Positions 7,941 to 17,753 of a DNA stretch of 64,000 nucleotides are shown here, piece by piece. The notes under the pieces were generated by a model. That model saw only the letters and a program-made list of their open reading frames with translations, was not told the origin of the DNA and searched no databases. This DNA comes from Bacteroidota bacterium (GTDB lineage Bacteria > Bacteroidota > Bacteroidia > Cytophagales > Cytophagaceae). The DNA lies in assembly GCA_023458555.1 (NCBI GenBank), contig JAEWYS010000013.1:103368-167367 (forward strand). Direction: 5' to 3'. Within the stretch, counting starts at the first letter, position 1. Each line of letters starts with the position of its first letter. The translations under genes were made by a program, and so were the position numbers.

Positions 7941-9695
7941 ATGAAAAGAATATTTTTATCATTTCTGTGTGCTGGAATAATTTTTCAATCCTGTGATACC
8001 GGCAGAGAAGGTAGCACAGGAGCATCTCTGGAGCTCAGAGAAGCCCGGGGCGGAAAGTACTATGGACAGGTTTTGAGAATCAATGAATCTGATTACTTCA
8101 AGAATCTGTTTCCTCATCATGTAATTGATGCCATCTCTTACAGAATTGCGGCTCAGGTTTATGACGGACTTTTAAAATTCAACCCACAGGATCTCACCCT
8201 TGTAAAGGGGCTTGCCGAGGACTATTCTGTAGATTCAACCAATACCATTTATACCTTCAAACTTCGTAAAGGCGTAATGTTTCATGATGATGCCTGCTTT
8301 GAAGATGGTAAAGGAAGAGAGGTCACTGCAGATGATATAAAATATTGCTTTACCCTTCTTTGTACTCAATATCCAAATAATCAGGGGTTCACTGTATTTA
8401 AGGACATACTGAAAGGTGCAAATGAGTACTATGCGGCAAGCGCTAATGGCAAAAAACCTGACTTTGAAGTAGCAGGAATCGAAGTTGTGGATCAGTATAC
8501 CATCAAATTTGAGCTTACAGAACCCAATTCCATATTCCTATACAACCTTGCCCGTCCGTTTACATTCATCTTCCCGAGAGAAGCATATGAAAAGTATGGT
8601 CTCGAAATGCGAGTTCATGCTGTAGGTACCGGGCCTTTCCATATTCAGCACATTGAAGAAAATACCTCTGTTATTCTTAAGAAAAATGATAATTATTATG
8701 CTTATGATGAAGAAGGAAACAAGCTTCCCTACATCGATGGTATAAAAATCAAATTTATTCAGGACAGAAAAACTGAGTTGCTTGAATTCAAAAAAGGAAA
8801 CCTGGATTTGATGTATCGTCTTCCGACAGATTATATTATTGAAATCCTTGAAGAAGCAAATTCTCAAAAAGGCGTTTATGGAAAATATCAGCTTCAAAGA
8901 ACACCTGAGATGGCTACTCACATTTATGCTTTCTTAAATCAGGGACTTTTCAGCGATGTCAATATACGTAAGGCATTTTCATTCTCGATTGACAGAAAAA
9001 AGATACTTGAAGCTGTTTTGAACGGTGAGGGTTATGCACCTGGTTATCACGGAATCACACCTCCAATTCCGATCTTCAAGGAAAAGGGATATGATGTGGA
9101 ATTCATTAAGGGATACAACAAAAATCTGGATTCTGCCAGATTCTATCTGAAAAAAGCAGGATATCCTGATGGAAACGGTTTCCCTAAAATCGTACTTGAT
9201 CTGAATGCAGACGGTGAGCGTAATATTCCTGTAGCCGAAGAAATACAAAAGCAGCTGAAAGACAATCTTAATATTGATATTGAGTTGAATCTGATTCCAC
9301 AGGCACAGTTAGTTGAAAAAATGATTACCGGACAATCAACCTTCTTCAGAGTTGGCTGGATTGCAGATTATCCGCATCCTGAAAACTTCCTTTGGTTGTT
9401 CTATGGAAAAACAGTTCCTGAGAATCCTTCGCAGATATCTTATCCGAACATGTTAAGATACAAAAACGCGAAATTTGATGAGCTCTATGAAAAAGGTCTC
9501 AACTCCAAATCAGAGGAGGAAACATACAAGTATTTCCTTCAGGCTGAAAACGTATTGATGCAGGATGCGCCAGCCATTATGCTATGGTATGATGAAGGAT
9601 ATAATATGCTTCAGCCAAACGTGCGCAACTTCTATAGCAATGCCATGAACTATAGAGACTTTTCAAAGGTATATCTTGTACCTTCCAGTAAGTGA
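7941..9695 (+). CDS. ABC transporter substrate-binding lipoprotein, peptide family
   Basis: A 584-residue member of the SBP_bac_5 family (oligopeptide/nickel/dipeptide-binding proteins). The N-terminus is a lipoprotein signal, with the lipobox FQSC placing the acylated Cys at about residue 18. Then come the family N-terminal block (YDGLLKFNPQDLTLVKGLAE), TYTFKLRKGV-like text (IYTFKLRKGVMFHD) and the central VGTGPF motif, followed by the usual C-terminal region. It would capture peptides in the periplasm for an Opp/Dpp-type importer, but no permease or ATPase gene is adjacent. A 9-base-stem hairpin follows the gene. Confidence 0.85.
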   Translation: MKRIFLSFLCAGIIFQSCDTGREGSTGASLELREARGGKYYGQVLRINESDYFKNLFPHHVIDAISYRIAAQVYDGLLKFNPQDLTLVKGLAEDYSVDSTNTIYTFKLRKGVMFHDDACFEDGKGREVTADDIKYCFTLLCTQYPNNQGFTVFKDILKGANEYYAASANGKKPDFEVAGIEVVDQYTIKFELTEPNSIFLYNLARPFTFIFPREAYEKYGLEMRVHAVGTGPFHIQHIEENTSVILKKNDNYYAYDEEGNKLPYIDGIKIKFIQDRKTELLEFKKGNLDLMYRLPTDYIIEILEEANSQKGVYGKYQLQRTPEMATHIYAFLNQGLFSDVNIRKAFSFSIDRKKILEAVLNGEGYAPGYHGITPPIPIFKEKGYDVEFIKGYNKNLDSARFYLKKAGYPDGNGFPKIVLDLNADGERNIPVAEEIQKQLKDNLNIDIELNLIPQAQLVEKMITGQSTFFRVGWIADYPHPENFLWLFYGKTVPENPSQISYPNMLRYKNAKFDELYEKGLNSKSEEETYKYFLQAENVLMQDAPAIMLWYDEGYNMLQPNVRNFYSNAMNYRDFSKVYLVPSSK

Positions 9696-9721
9696 TAAAC
9701 TTTAGAAAGTCAGTATAAACC

Positions 9722-9765
9722 TTATCCCGTGCATCTTTGTTAATAGGTGTACGGGATAATATTTT
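9722..9765 (+). terminator. Possible weak terminator after the peptide-binding gene
   Basis: TTATCCCGT at 9722-9730 pairs perfectly with ACGGGATAA at 9751-9759, followed by TATTTTA. The loop is 20 bases and the T run is broken, so termination may be weak. Confidence 0.4.
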
Positions 9766-9790
9766 ATAAACTACCTACGTTTTCTGTCTG

Positions 9791-12700
9791 ATGTCAGATG
9801 CATTGTTTTCAGACCTGCTCCAGAAGCTTCAGGCATACAAGAAGAAATACTACCTCAACAGACTGTTGAAGGGTCTGATATTTTTTTTTGCATTAGCCTT
9901 CGTCGCTTATCTTATTCTTTCCATAGTAGAATATTATGGGAGATATAATTCTGTATTTCGTTTTGTATTTCTGAGCAGTTATCTTGTACTGACAATAGTT
10001 GGATTATCCCGCTGGATTATAATCCCGCTGGCCGAATTGTTTTCATTGAAAAAGCAAATGAGTAATGAACAGGCAGCAAAAGAAATCGGCAGATTTTTTC
10101 CCCAGGTTAGCGATAAGCTTTTAAATACCCTCCAGCTTGATTCTCTCAACCAAAAAGATAATCTTTTCATACAGGCCAGTATTTCGCAAAAAACCCGTGA
10201 ATTGTCAATCGTTCCGTTTAGCAATGCGATAAACTATAAAGAAAATAACCGTTATCTCAGATATCTCGGAATACCATTTTCAATCTTTCTTGCCCTGATT
10301 ATTTTTATTCCGGAGATGCTGACAGAAAGTACCGCCCGTATTATTAATTACGACAAAGAATATAGTTATCCGGCACCTTTTACGTTCCAGTTACAAAATG
10401 AAGAGCTAAACGGGTATCGGAATGAGGACTATGTCCTTCATTTAAAAGTTGATGGGAAGATGATCCCGTCTCAGGTATTTTTACAATCAGGAAAACGTAA
10501 AATCAAGCTGGCTAAATCGGAAGACGGGCTTTATACACATACATTTAAAAATCTGCAGAAAGACGAAATTTTCCGTTTTGAAGCAGCAGGATATACATCC
10601 TCAGATTATACACTGAAACTGTTTTCCAGGCCTAATCTTAAAACTTTTGATATAGAAGCTGTCTATCCGGCGTATCTTAACAAAACTTCCCAAATTCTCT
10701 CCAATGCCGGACATCTGACCATTCCGGAAGGCACCCTTCTCAAATGGAATTTCATAACAGAAGACGTAGAGAATATTACCGTGCGTTTCAGTGATCCTGC
10801 TCAGGAAACCGTACAGCTAAATTCCGGTAATGATCGGTTCTCTCTTACCCGAAAAATTAAACGATCGCTTGATTACCATCTCGATCTGGGTAATAAGTAC
10901 GGGCGGTCAAAAGACAAGATCAGCTATCATATCAATGTGATACCTGATCAGTATCCGGAAATCAATGCTGAAAGCTATAAAGATTCCATTCTCTATAATT
11001 TCATTACTATCGGCGGTAATATTTCAGATGATTACGGACTAAGCAGACTCAATGTATTTTATAAAATAACGAATGAAAAGGATACGGACAAAATAAGCAT
11101 ATATAAAAGCTTCCCTGTTCGTATCAATGCCAACAGTCTTTCAGAGAACTTTATCATAAACTGGCCTCTTGATTCATTTGATTTAAAGCCCGGACAACAA
11201 TTGGACTATTATCTCAGCGTATGGGACAATGATGGCGTAAACGGCCCAAAAAGCAGCAAATCACGTATGTTCTCCTTTGTTATTCCTGATAAGGAAACAA
11301 TACGGGAAGAAATGAAAACATCATCCAAAACTACTGAACAATCTATTGCCCAATCTCTGTCAAAATCCAAACAGCTAAAAAAAGAAATGGAGGATATTGA
11401 GAACAGACTCAAGACCAAAAATCAGCTCAACTGGCAGGATAAAAAGGCAATGGAAGAGCTTCTCCAAAAGCATGAAGAGTTAAAGAAAGAAATCGAGGAA
11501 TTAAAGAAGGAATACGACCGTTTGAGTGAGAAACAGGAAAAATTCAACAAGCCCGACGAAGAGCTGAAGCAAAAAATGGAACAGCTACAGAAGCTTATGG
11601 ATGAATTGCTTGATGATGAAACAAAAAAGCTTTACGAAGAAATGCAGAAACTTTTGCAGGATAAAGTCGATAAAAACGAATTGCAGAAGATACTTGAGCA
11701 GATAAAGCAAAAAGACAATACCATGCATAACGAACTGGAACGAACCCTGGAATGGTTTAAACAAATCCAGTTTGAGCAAAAATTAAATGAAATCAAAAAC
11801 GATCTTCAGGATCTGAGCAAGGAGCAGAAAAAACTTGCTGATGAAACCAAGGAAGACAAGAAAAGCAATAACGAAGAGTTGCTTGACAGACAAGAAAAGC
11901 TGAATGAAGATTTTAAAAACCTGGAAAACGAATTAAACGAACTTGACAAGCTCAACAACGACATGAAGAATAAAAATGACATGGGCGATATGAGCAATGG
12001 CAAAGAAGAGATAAAGAGTAAACAACAAAAGGGGACGGAGCAGCTCCAAAAAAACCAGAATAAAAAAGCTTCTGAATCTCAAAAGGACGCAGGAGATAAA
12101 ATGCAGGAAATGGCAGATAAGATGGCACAAATGCAGAGTCAGATGAGCCAGGAGCAAACTGAGGAGAATATGGAGGATCTACGCGCCATACTGGACAATC
12201 TTATTAAGTTATCTTTTGACCAGGAGGATCTGATGAAAGAATTCCGAAAAGTGAATCAGTCCGATCCCAGATATATTGAGTTATCGCAAAAGCAATTCAA
12301 ATTAAAAGATGATAGCAGGATTATTGAAGATAGTCTGCTGGCATTAGCTCAACGGGTATTCCAAATCCAATCGTTTGTAACGAGAGAAATAGGGGAGATG
12401 AACCGTCATATGGATGCCAGTATTAAAAATCTGCGTGACCGTCGTCCCGATCTCGCTACCGGCAATCAGCAATTTACCATGACATCTGTCAATAACCTTG
12501 CTCTGATGCTTAATGATGCTCTGAAACAGATGCAACAACAATTGGCTCAGATGCAGGGTGGGTCACAGATGTGTAACAAACCTGGCGGGCAAAATAAAAA
12601 ACCCGGCTTGGGCGATTTGCAAAAGCAGTTAAACCAGCAAATAGAACAGTTAAAGAATGGCAACGGCAAACCAGGAGGAGAGAAACCAGGAGGCAATATG

Positions 12701-13120
12701 TCTATGGAAATCGCTAAAATGGCTGCTCAGCAGGAAATGATCCGAAATGCATTGAAAGAACTTCAAAAACAATCTTCGGGTGGAGATAAAAGTGGTAAAG
12801 AGCTTTCAGAAATATTAAAAGAAATGGAACAAAGCGAAAGAGATCTCGTAAATAAAAACATATCTCAGGAACTTTTACTACGCCAGAAAGAAATATTAAC
12901 AAGACTTTTGGAAGCTGAAAAATCCCTTCGGGAAAGGGACACGGACAATGAACGTGAGTCCAATCAGGGTAAAGACCTCAATAGAGATATGCCTCCTGAC
13001 TTTGAAAAGTATTTAAAAGAAAAAGAAAAACAAATTGAACTTTTAAAAACCGTCAATCCTTCTCTTACGCCATACTATAAGAAGGAGGTAAACGAATATT
13101 TTCAAAAAATTGGAAAATGA
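9791..13120 (+). CDS. DUF4175 family membrane protein with long coiled coil
   Basis: A 1109-residue protein of the Bacteroidota DUF4175 type. Hydrophobic segments lie at about residues 29-50, 57-76 and 157-176. Then comes an extracytoplasmic beta-rich region (about 180-500) and a very long charged coiled coil (about 515-770) rich in Lys, Glu and Gln. A Gln/Met/Gly/Asn-rich stretch (about 900-1000) and another helical tail end the protein. The layout suggests an inner-membrane protein whose rod extends into the periplasm; no enzymatic motif is visible. It heads a compact run with an ATP-binding protein, ybeY and mnmG. Function is not established for this family. Confidence 0.75.
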   Translation: MSDALFSDLLQKLQAYKKKYYLNRLLKGLIFFFALAFVAYLILSIVEYYGRYNSVFRFVFLSSYLVLTIVGLSRWIIIPLAELFSLKKQMSNEQAAKEIGRFFPQVSDKLLNTLQLDSLNQKDNLFIQASISQKTRELSIVPFSNAINYKENNRYLRYLGIPFSIFLALIIFIPEMLTESTARIINYDKEYSYPAPFTFQLQNEELNGYRNEDYVLHLKVDGKMIPSQVFLQSGKRKIKLAKSEDGLYTHTFKNLQKDEIFRFEAAGYTSSDYTLKLFSRPNLKTFDIEAVYPAYLNKTSQILSNAGHLTIPEGTLLKWNFITEDVENITVRFSDPAQETVQLNSGNDRFSLTRKIKRSLDYHLDLGNKYGRSKDKISYHINVIPDQYPEINAESYKDSILYNFITIGGNISDDYGLSRLNVFYKITNEKDTDKISIYKSFPVRINANSLSENFIINWPLDSFDLKPGQQLDYYLSVWDNDGVNGPKSSKSRMFSFVIPDKETIREEMKTSSKTTEQSIAQSLSKSKQLKKEMEDIENRLKTKNQLNWQDKKAMEELLQKHEELKKEIEELKKEYDRLSEKQEKFNKPDEELKQKMEQLQKLMDELLDDETKKLYEEMQKLLQDKVDKNELQKILEQIKQKDNTMHNELERTLEWFKQIQFEQKLNEIKNDLQDLSKEQKKLADETKEDKKSNNEELLDRQEKLNEDFKNLENELNELDKLNNDMKNKNDMGDMSNGKEEIKSKQQKGTEQLQKNQNKKASESQKDAGDKMQEMADKMAQMQSQMSQEQTEENMEDLRAILDNLIKLSFDQEDLMKEFRKVNQSDPRYIELSQKQFKLKDDSRIIEDSLLALAQRVFQIQSFVTREIGEMNRHMDASIKNLRDRRPDLATGNQQFTMTSVNNLALMLNDALKQMQQQLAQMQGGSQMCNKPGGQNKKPGLGDLQKQLNQQIEQLKNGNGKPGGEKPGGNMSMEIAKMAAQQEMIRNALKELQKQSSGGDKSGKELSEILKEMEQSERDLVNKNISQELLLRQKEILTRLLEAEKSLRERDTDNERESNQGKDLNRDMPPDFEKYLKEKEKQIELLKTVNPSLTPYYKKEVNEYFQKIGK

Positions 13121-13139
13121 TTTTTAAATTGCATTATCA

Positions 13140-13559
13140 ATGACCTTAATGAAAGAAATGACTGCTTTAAAGATTGAGATACCTTCACTAAGTGAAAACA
13201 TACGTATTGTTGAAAGTTTTATTGACAACGTGAAGGATAAATTTCATATAGATGATGATATATACGGAAACATCATGGTTGCTGTCACTGAAGCCGTAAA
13301 CAATGCGATCAACCACGGAAATCAGGGAGACAAAAATAAAAATGTCAAACTAAGTGTTGTTTGTGAAGAAAACCTTATGCGGTTTATCATAGAAGATGAA
13401 GGAAAAGGATTTGAATACGAAACTCTTCCTGATCCTACAGAACCTGAAAACCTGAATAAACTTAGCGGCAGGGGTATCTTCCTCATGAAACATCTGTCTG
13501 ATGAAGTCAAATTCTTTGACGAAGGAAGAAAAACAGAACTTACATTTTATTTCTCCTGA
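13140..13559 (+). CDS. Anti-sigma-factor-like ATP-binding protein (RsbW/SpoIIAB type)
   Basis: A 139-residue single-domain GHKL ATPase/serine kinase of the RsbW-like HATPase_c family. Visible motifs are the N box EAVNNAINHGNQ, the G1 box DEGKGF, and the G2-like GRGIFLMKHL. Such proteins bind or phosphorylate anti-sigma-factor antagonists, but no matching sigma factor or antagonist is adjacent. In-frame ATGs occur at 13140, 13149 and 13158, so the exact start is uncertain. The gene overlaps ybeY by one base (TGATG), so the two are translationally coupled, and it lies 19 bases after the DUF4175 gene. Confidence 0.85.
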   Translation: MTLMKEMTALKIEIPSLSENIRIVESFIDNVKDKFHIDDDIYGNIMVAVTEAVNNAINHGNQGDKNKNVKLSVVCEENLMRFIIEDEGKGFEYETLPDPTEPENLNKLSGRGIFLMKHLSDEVKFFDEGRKTELTFYFS

Positions 13560-13987
13560 TGAAAAAAAAAGGCAGCATTCATTACTTTACAGAGGATACT
13601 ACATTTACCTTAAAAGATAAAAGAAAAACAAACTCCTGGATTCGTAAAACCATTGAGCTGGAAAATAAAAATCCAGGAGACCTTAATTATATTTTTTGTT
13701 CAGATTCCTATCTGCTAGATCTGAATATTCAATACCTCAATCATAATACCCTAACAGATATCATCACTTTTAATTCCGCTGATACAGCAAATGAAATTAG
13801 CGGAGATATCTTTATAAGCATAGATCGGATCAAAGAAAACGCCAACAATATTGGAACGGATTTTACCGATGAACTTCACAGAGTAATTATACATGGAATA
13901 CTCCATTTGTGCGGCTACAAAGACAAAAGTCAGGATGAAAAAAAGCAAATGCGAGCAATGGAAGAACATTACCTTTCCCTTCGCTAA
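13559..13987 (+). CDS. ybeY: Endoribonuclease YbeY, 16S rRNA maturation
   Basis: A 142-residue protein of normal length for YbeY, the metal-dependent endoribonuclease required for 16S rRNA 3'-end maturation and ribosome quality control. The signature HGILHLCGYKD is present near residues 117-127. The first two His zinc ligands are conserved; at the place of the usual third His (HGxLHLxGYDH) there is Asp, in the KDK form that I believe is common in Bacteroidota. The segment LNHNTLTDIITF is the typical central block. It is coupled to the upstream ATPase gene and is followed by two parS palindromes and mnmG. Confidence 0.9.
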   Translation: MKKKGSIHYFTEDTTFTLKDKRKTNSWIRKTIELENKNPGDLNYIFCSDSYLLDLNIQYLNHNTLTDIITFNSADTANEISGDIFISIDRIKENANNIGTDFTDELHRVIIHGILHLCGYKDKSQDEKKQMRAMEEHYLSLR

Positions 13988-13989
13988 TA

Positions 13990-14005
13990 TGTTCCACGTG
14001 GAACA
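13990..14005. promoter_or_regulatory. parS: parS centromere site 1
   Basis: TGTTCCACGTGGAACA, a perfect 16-base palindrome. It fits the ParB-binding consensus TGTTnCACGTGnAACA and is identical to parS sites known in Pseudomonas. It lies immediately after the ybeY stop. ParB loads here for origin segregation and SMC recruitment; the parA and parB genes are not in the window. Confidence 0.85.
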
Positions 14006-14047
14006 TAATTAAAAGGAAGACAAAACAACTAAACAATATCCATACAA

Positions 14048-14063
14048 TGTTCCACGTGGAACA
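14048..14063. promoter_or_regulatory. parS: parS centromere site 2
   Basis: A second exact copy of TGTTCCACGTGGAACA, 58 bases (centre to centre) from the first, in the same ybeY-mnmG gap and 21 bases before the mnmG start. Two perfect copies this close make chance improbable and mark an origin-proximal segregation locus. Confidence 0.85.
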
Positions 14064-14084
14064 TTTCTTATTTTAAAAACATAT

Positions 14085-15947
14085 ATGTTTAAAGAATATG
14101 ATGTAATCGTAGTAGGAGCAGGACATGCAGGTTGCGAGGCTGCTGCTGCTGCTGCTAATATGGGCTCTTCAGTCCTTCTTGCTACCATGAATATGCAGAC
14201 AATAGCTCAGATGTCCTGCAATCCTGCCATGGGTGGGGTCGCTAAAGGACAAATAGTAAGAGAAATCGATGCATTGGGAGGAATATCAGGTATAATTACC
14301 GATAAAACAGCTATACAATTCAGAATGCTCAATTTATCAAAGGGCCCCGCTATGTGGAGCCCCAGAGCTCAAAGCGATCGCTTTCGTTTTGCTGAAGAAT
14401 GGAGGTTAGCGCTCGAAAAGATTCCTAATGTTGATTTTTGGCAGGAGATGGTGACAGGTATTATTGTAAAAGACAATAAAGTTACCGGGATAAAAACCTC
14501 AATAGGAATAGAAATTCTGGCCAAATCTGTTGTACTTACAAATGGAACCTTTTTAAATGGTATTATCCATATAGGAGAAAAAAGATTTGGCGGTGGTAGA
14601 GCAGGAGAAAGGGCCGCAAAAGGAATAACTGAACAGCTTACTGACCTGGGATTTGAATCCGGCAGAATGAAAACCGGTACTCCGCCTCGTGTAGATGGTC
14701 GTACACTGGATTATAGCAAAATGGAAGAACAAAAAGGCGATGAAAAGCCAAAAAAATTCTCTTTCAGTGATATTAATCCTATAGAAAAACAACGCAGCTG
14801 CTTTATAACATATACGAATGCACATGTACACGAAGTGCTAAAAACCGGATTTGATAAATCTCCGATGTATACCGGAAGAATCCAAGGACTTGGACCACGA
14901 TATTGTCCTTCAGTGGAAGATAAAATTAACCGGTTTGCTGACAAGGAAAGACATCAGGTATTTGTAGAACCGGAAGGATGGGATACAGTAGAGGTTTATG
15001 TAAATGGATTTTCAACCTCATTGCCCGAAGATGTCCAGTTTAAAGCAATACGCCTGATTCCCGGATTTGAAAATGCAAAACTTTTCAGACCTGGTTACGC
15101 AATAGAGTATGATTTTTTTCCTCCAACCCAATTAAAAAATACGCTGGAGACCAAACTAATCGATAATCTGTTTTTTGCCGGACAAATAAATGGCACAACC
15201 GGATATGAAGAAGCTGCAGCACAAGGACTCATAGCTGGTATAAATGCACATAATAAAGTACACAAAAAGGATCCCTTTGTACTATCCCGATCTGAAGCCT
15301 ATATAGGTGTATTAATCGACGACCTTATAAACAAAGGTACTAATGAACCATACCGGATGTTTACTTCCCGTGCAGAATACAGAATTCTTCTCAGACAGGA
15401 CAACGCCGATCTGAGACTTACCGAAAAAGGATATCAGATAGGTCTTGCTGATCAAAAAAGATATAATAAAGTAGTCAAAAAGAAGAAGGATGTAAAAGAG
15501 CTTATCGATAAACTGAAAGAAATAAAATTTGTGCCAGAACAAATTAATTCTTTCCTCCAACATAAAGAATCAGCAGAAATCAAAGAGAAAAGTTCTGTCT
15601 ATAATCTAATAAAAAGACCAAACATATCTCTTGAAGATTTCCTTCCGTTACACCCTCTATTGGAAGATATACATGCATCCTATGAAGAAGAAGTAATCGA
15701 ACAATCCAATATTCAGGTAAAATATGAAACCTATATTGAGAAAGAAGAGCAAATGGCAAAAAAAATGCTTTCACTCGAAAATTTAAGAATCAAGGAGAGC
15801 ATAAATTATGATGAAATAACAACAATAAGTGCTGAAGCAAGAGAAAAATTAAAGAAAATAAAACCTGATACACTTGGACAAGCATCAAGAATCAGTGGAG
15901 TAAATCCATCAGATATATCAATTCTTATGGTTTATCTGAATAAATAA
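14085..15947 (+). CDS. mnmG: tRNA uridine-5-carboxymethylaminomethyl modification enzyme MnmG (GidA)
   Basis: A 620-residue FAD-dependent enzyme of normal MnmG length. With MnmE it installs the carboxymethylaminomethyl group at wobble U34 of several tRNAs, using methylene-tetrahydrofolate. The N-terminal FAD-binding motif VVGAGHAGCEAAAAAA begins at about residue 10, and the two family signatures are present: GPRYCPSVEDK and the GTTGYEEAAAQGL region. The C-terminal helical tail that binds MnmE ends in ASRISGVNPSDI. mnmG is a classic origin-proximal gene, and here two parS sites lie directly upstream. Its stop overlaps the start of a small frame (TAATG). mnmE is not in the window. Confidence 0.97.
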   Translation: MFKEYDVIVVGAGHAGCEAAAAAANMGSSVLLATMNMQTIAQMSCNPAMGGVAKGQIVREIDALGGISGIITDKTAIQFRMLNLSKGPAMWSPRAQSDRFRFAEEWRLALEKIPNVDFWQEMVTGIIVKDNKVTGIKTSIGIEILAKSVVLTNGTFLNGIIHIGEKRFGGGRAGERAAKGITEQLTDLGFESGRMKTGTPPRVDGRTLDYSKMEEQKGDEKPKKFSFSDINPIEKQRSCFITYTNAHVHEVLKTGFDKSPMYTGRIQGLGPRYCPSVEDKINRFADKERHQVFVEPEGWDTVEVYVNGFSTSLPEDVQFKAIRLIPGFENAKLFRPGYAIEYDFFPPTQLKNTLETKLIDNLFFAGQINGTTGYEEAAAQGLIAGINAHNKVHKKDPFVLSRSEAYIGVLIDDLINKGTNEPYRMFTSRAEYRILLRQDNADLRLTEKGYQIGLADQKRYNKVVKKKKDVKELIDKLKEIKFVPEQINSFLQHKESAEIKEKSSVYNLIKRPNISLEDFLPLHPLLEDIHASYEEEVIEQSNIQVKYETYIEKEEQMAKKMLSLENLRIKESINYDEITTISAEAREKLKKIKPDTLGQASRISGVNPSDISILMVYLNK

Positions 15948-16153
15948 TGTTTGATACCATAATAGATAATTGTGGAACGGCCTTTGAGGTATTTTATCTT
16001 AAAGGCCTGATTCATTTTAAAACGGATGATTATAATAAGCAGACCCTGTCTAAAATGCAAAAGGTGACAAAACAAGTATCGCTTCAGATATCAAGAGCCG
16101 TAAAACTTTTTTCAGTTTTAAATAACAATAATGTATCCTATTACCTCAAATAG
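15947..16153 (+). CDS. Small hypothetical protein, possibly translated with mnmG
   Basis: A 68-codon frame whose ATG overlaps the mnmG stop (TAATG at 15945-15949), the usual arrangement for coupled translation, and which ends four bases before the preferred start of the next gene at 16158. The product has no signal peptide and no recognisable domain. The overlap and fit between neighbours support it, but the lack of any family resemblance leaves it uncertain. Confidence 0.35.
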   Translation: MFDTIIDNCGTAFEVFYLKGLIHFKTDDYNKQTLSKMQKVTKQVSLQISRAVKLFSVLNNNNVSYYLK

Positions 16154-16157
16154 AAGT

Positions 16158-17753
16158 ATGAATCCTTTTCTAAGTTTTTTGATTGCAATAGCATTGCTTT
16201 TTGGTATGTATTCATGCGCTAATATCAAGCCAATAACCGGAGGCCCCATGGATATGGAAGAACCCCAAATAAGAAGCGTAACCCCGGAAAATTTCAACAG
16301 AAACTTCAAAAATGGTGAAATCATTATCACATTTAATGAGAATATAAAGACAGAAAATATTAGCCAGGATTTTTTTGTCTCGCCCCCAATGGAAAAGCCA
16401 CCAAAAATTAAAACTAAAAAGAAAAGCGTTGTACTATCCATTGAAGGGCCGCTTGAAGAGAACACAACTTATACACTAACTTTTAAAGAAGTAATAGCTG
16501 ATGTAAACGAAAATAACACTATCCAGATACTGAATTACGTATTTAGTACAGGATCCGATATAGATTCTTTATTCATACAGGGAGTTGTCAAAAATCCTTT
16601 TACTAATCAGCCTCTGCCAAATGTATTGGTCGGTCTTTTCGACGATAATCCTGATGATACGCTTACGATCCGTAACTCAGCTCCAAAATATTTCAGCTTT
16701 ACTGACAAAGAAGGAAACTATGTCATTTCAAATGTCAAAGAAGCTAACTACAATCTGGCTGCAATTAAAGATGAGGACAGAAATCTAAAATACAATGGAG
16801 GGAATGAACTGGTTGATGTCATAATGCATCTTAAGTTAGATACACCCATTGTAAACCAAAATCTGTATCCTGTAAAAATCGATACCCTCAAACCTGTAAT
16901 ATTGAGAGATCAACCAGATGTAAACCGGATTAATGTCGAATTATCGGAAGGTATATTGAATGCGTATGCAATAACGGAAAATACCAAAAAGATACTATTA
17001 AGCAAAAAGGGAAATAATCCCAAAAGTCTTATAGTATATAACACTGAACAGGCTACGGATTCACTGAATATTCTGGTTTTTGCTACGGATTCGGTAGGAA
17101 ATACAAGCAATGATACATTAAAAAGCATATTTCTTCCTGTAGCGAATAAAGACAGTCTTCCTCTTCTGATCATTACAAAGGAACCGGCAAATATGAAACT
17201 TGATTATTCAAAGCCAGTGTTCAAATTATCTTTCAACTATCCTGTATCATTGACCGGCAAAGAATTTAAAACGAATCCTCAGGTAAAATGGACCAGTTCT
17301 GTTACAAAAACTGACTCCCTGTTTACGGAGCTGACAATTGAAATAAATACAAGACTAAAAGACTCTCTCACTGTATTCATACCAGATTCTCTATTTGCAG
17401 GTCCTTTCACTCAGAGCAATGAGCCAGACACAATAACATATACATTGATCAATGAATCAGAAGTGGGAACTATAGAAGGAATAATAGAATCAGAGCTTAA
17501 TTTCTTCCTTCTGCAGCTGCTCGATGACAAGCTAAGCCTGATAGAGGAAAAGAAAAATGAAAAAAGTTTTAAGTTCCTCTCATTGAAAGCAGGCAACTAT
17601 TTCTTCAGAATAATTGCAGATACAAATCAAAACGGCCGTTGGGATCAGCCCGATTTAGAAAATGGACAGAGAGCCGAAGAAATAATTTTCTACAACGATC
17701 CTATCAAGGTCAAAGAAAACTGGGAGGTTAGTGGTATAAAACTAAAATTCTGA
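16158..17753 (+). CDS. Ig-like (Big_5) domain lipoprotein
   Basis: A surface or periplasmic lipoprotein of about 531 residues. I prefer the ATG at 16158 over the one at 16131 because it begins directly at the signal peptide MNPFLSFLIAIALLFGMYSC, whose Cys is the lipobox Cys. After it comes the ITGGPMDMEEPQI stretch and an Ig-like Big_5 domain (about residues 35-140: PENFNRNFKNGEIIITFNEN), then a carboxypeptidase-regulatory-like beta domain (about 150-220). This family is common in Bacteroidota as an envelope lipoprotein of unknown role. It lies downstream of mnmG and before the putative replication-origin gap. Confidence 0.8.
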   Translation: MNPFLSFLIAIALLFGMYSCANIKPITGGPMDMEEPQIRSVTPENFNRNFKNGEIIITFNENIKTENISQDFFVSPPMEKPPKIKTKKKSVVLSIEGPLEENTTYTLTFKEVIADVNENNTIQILNYVFSTGSDIDSLFIQGVVKNPFTNQPLPNVLVGLFDDNPDDTLTIRNSAPKYFSFTDKEGNYVISNVKEANYNLAAIKDEDRNLKYNGGNELVDVIMHLKLDTPIVNQNLYPVKIDTLKPVILRDQPDVNRINVELSEGILNAYAITENTKKILLSKKGNNPKSLIVYNTEQATDSLNILVFATDSVGNTSNDTLKSIFLPVANKDSLPLLIITKEPANMKLDYSKPVFKLSFNYPVSLTGKEFKTNPQVKWTSSVTKTDSLFTELTIEINTRLKDSLTVFIPDSLFAGPFTQSNEPDTITYTLINESEVGTIEGIIESELNFFLLQLLDDKLSLIEEKKNEKSFKFLSLKAGNYFFRIIADTNQNGRWDQPDLENGQRAEEIIFYNDPIKVKENWEVSGIKLKF

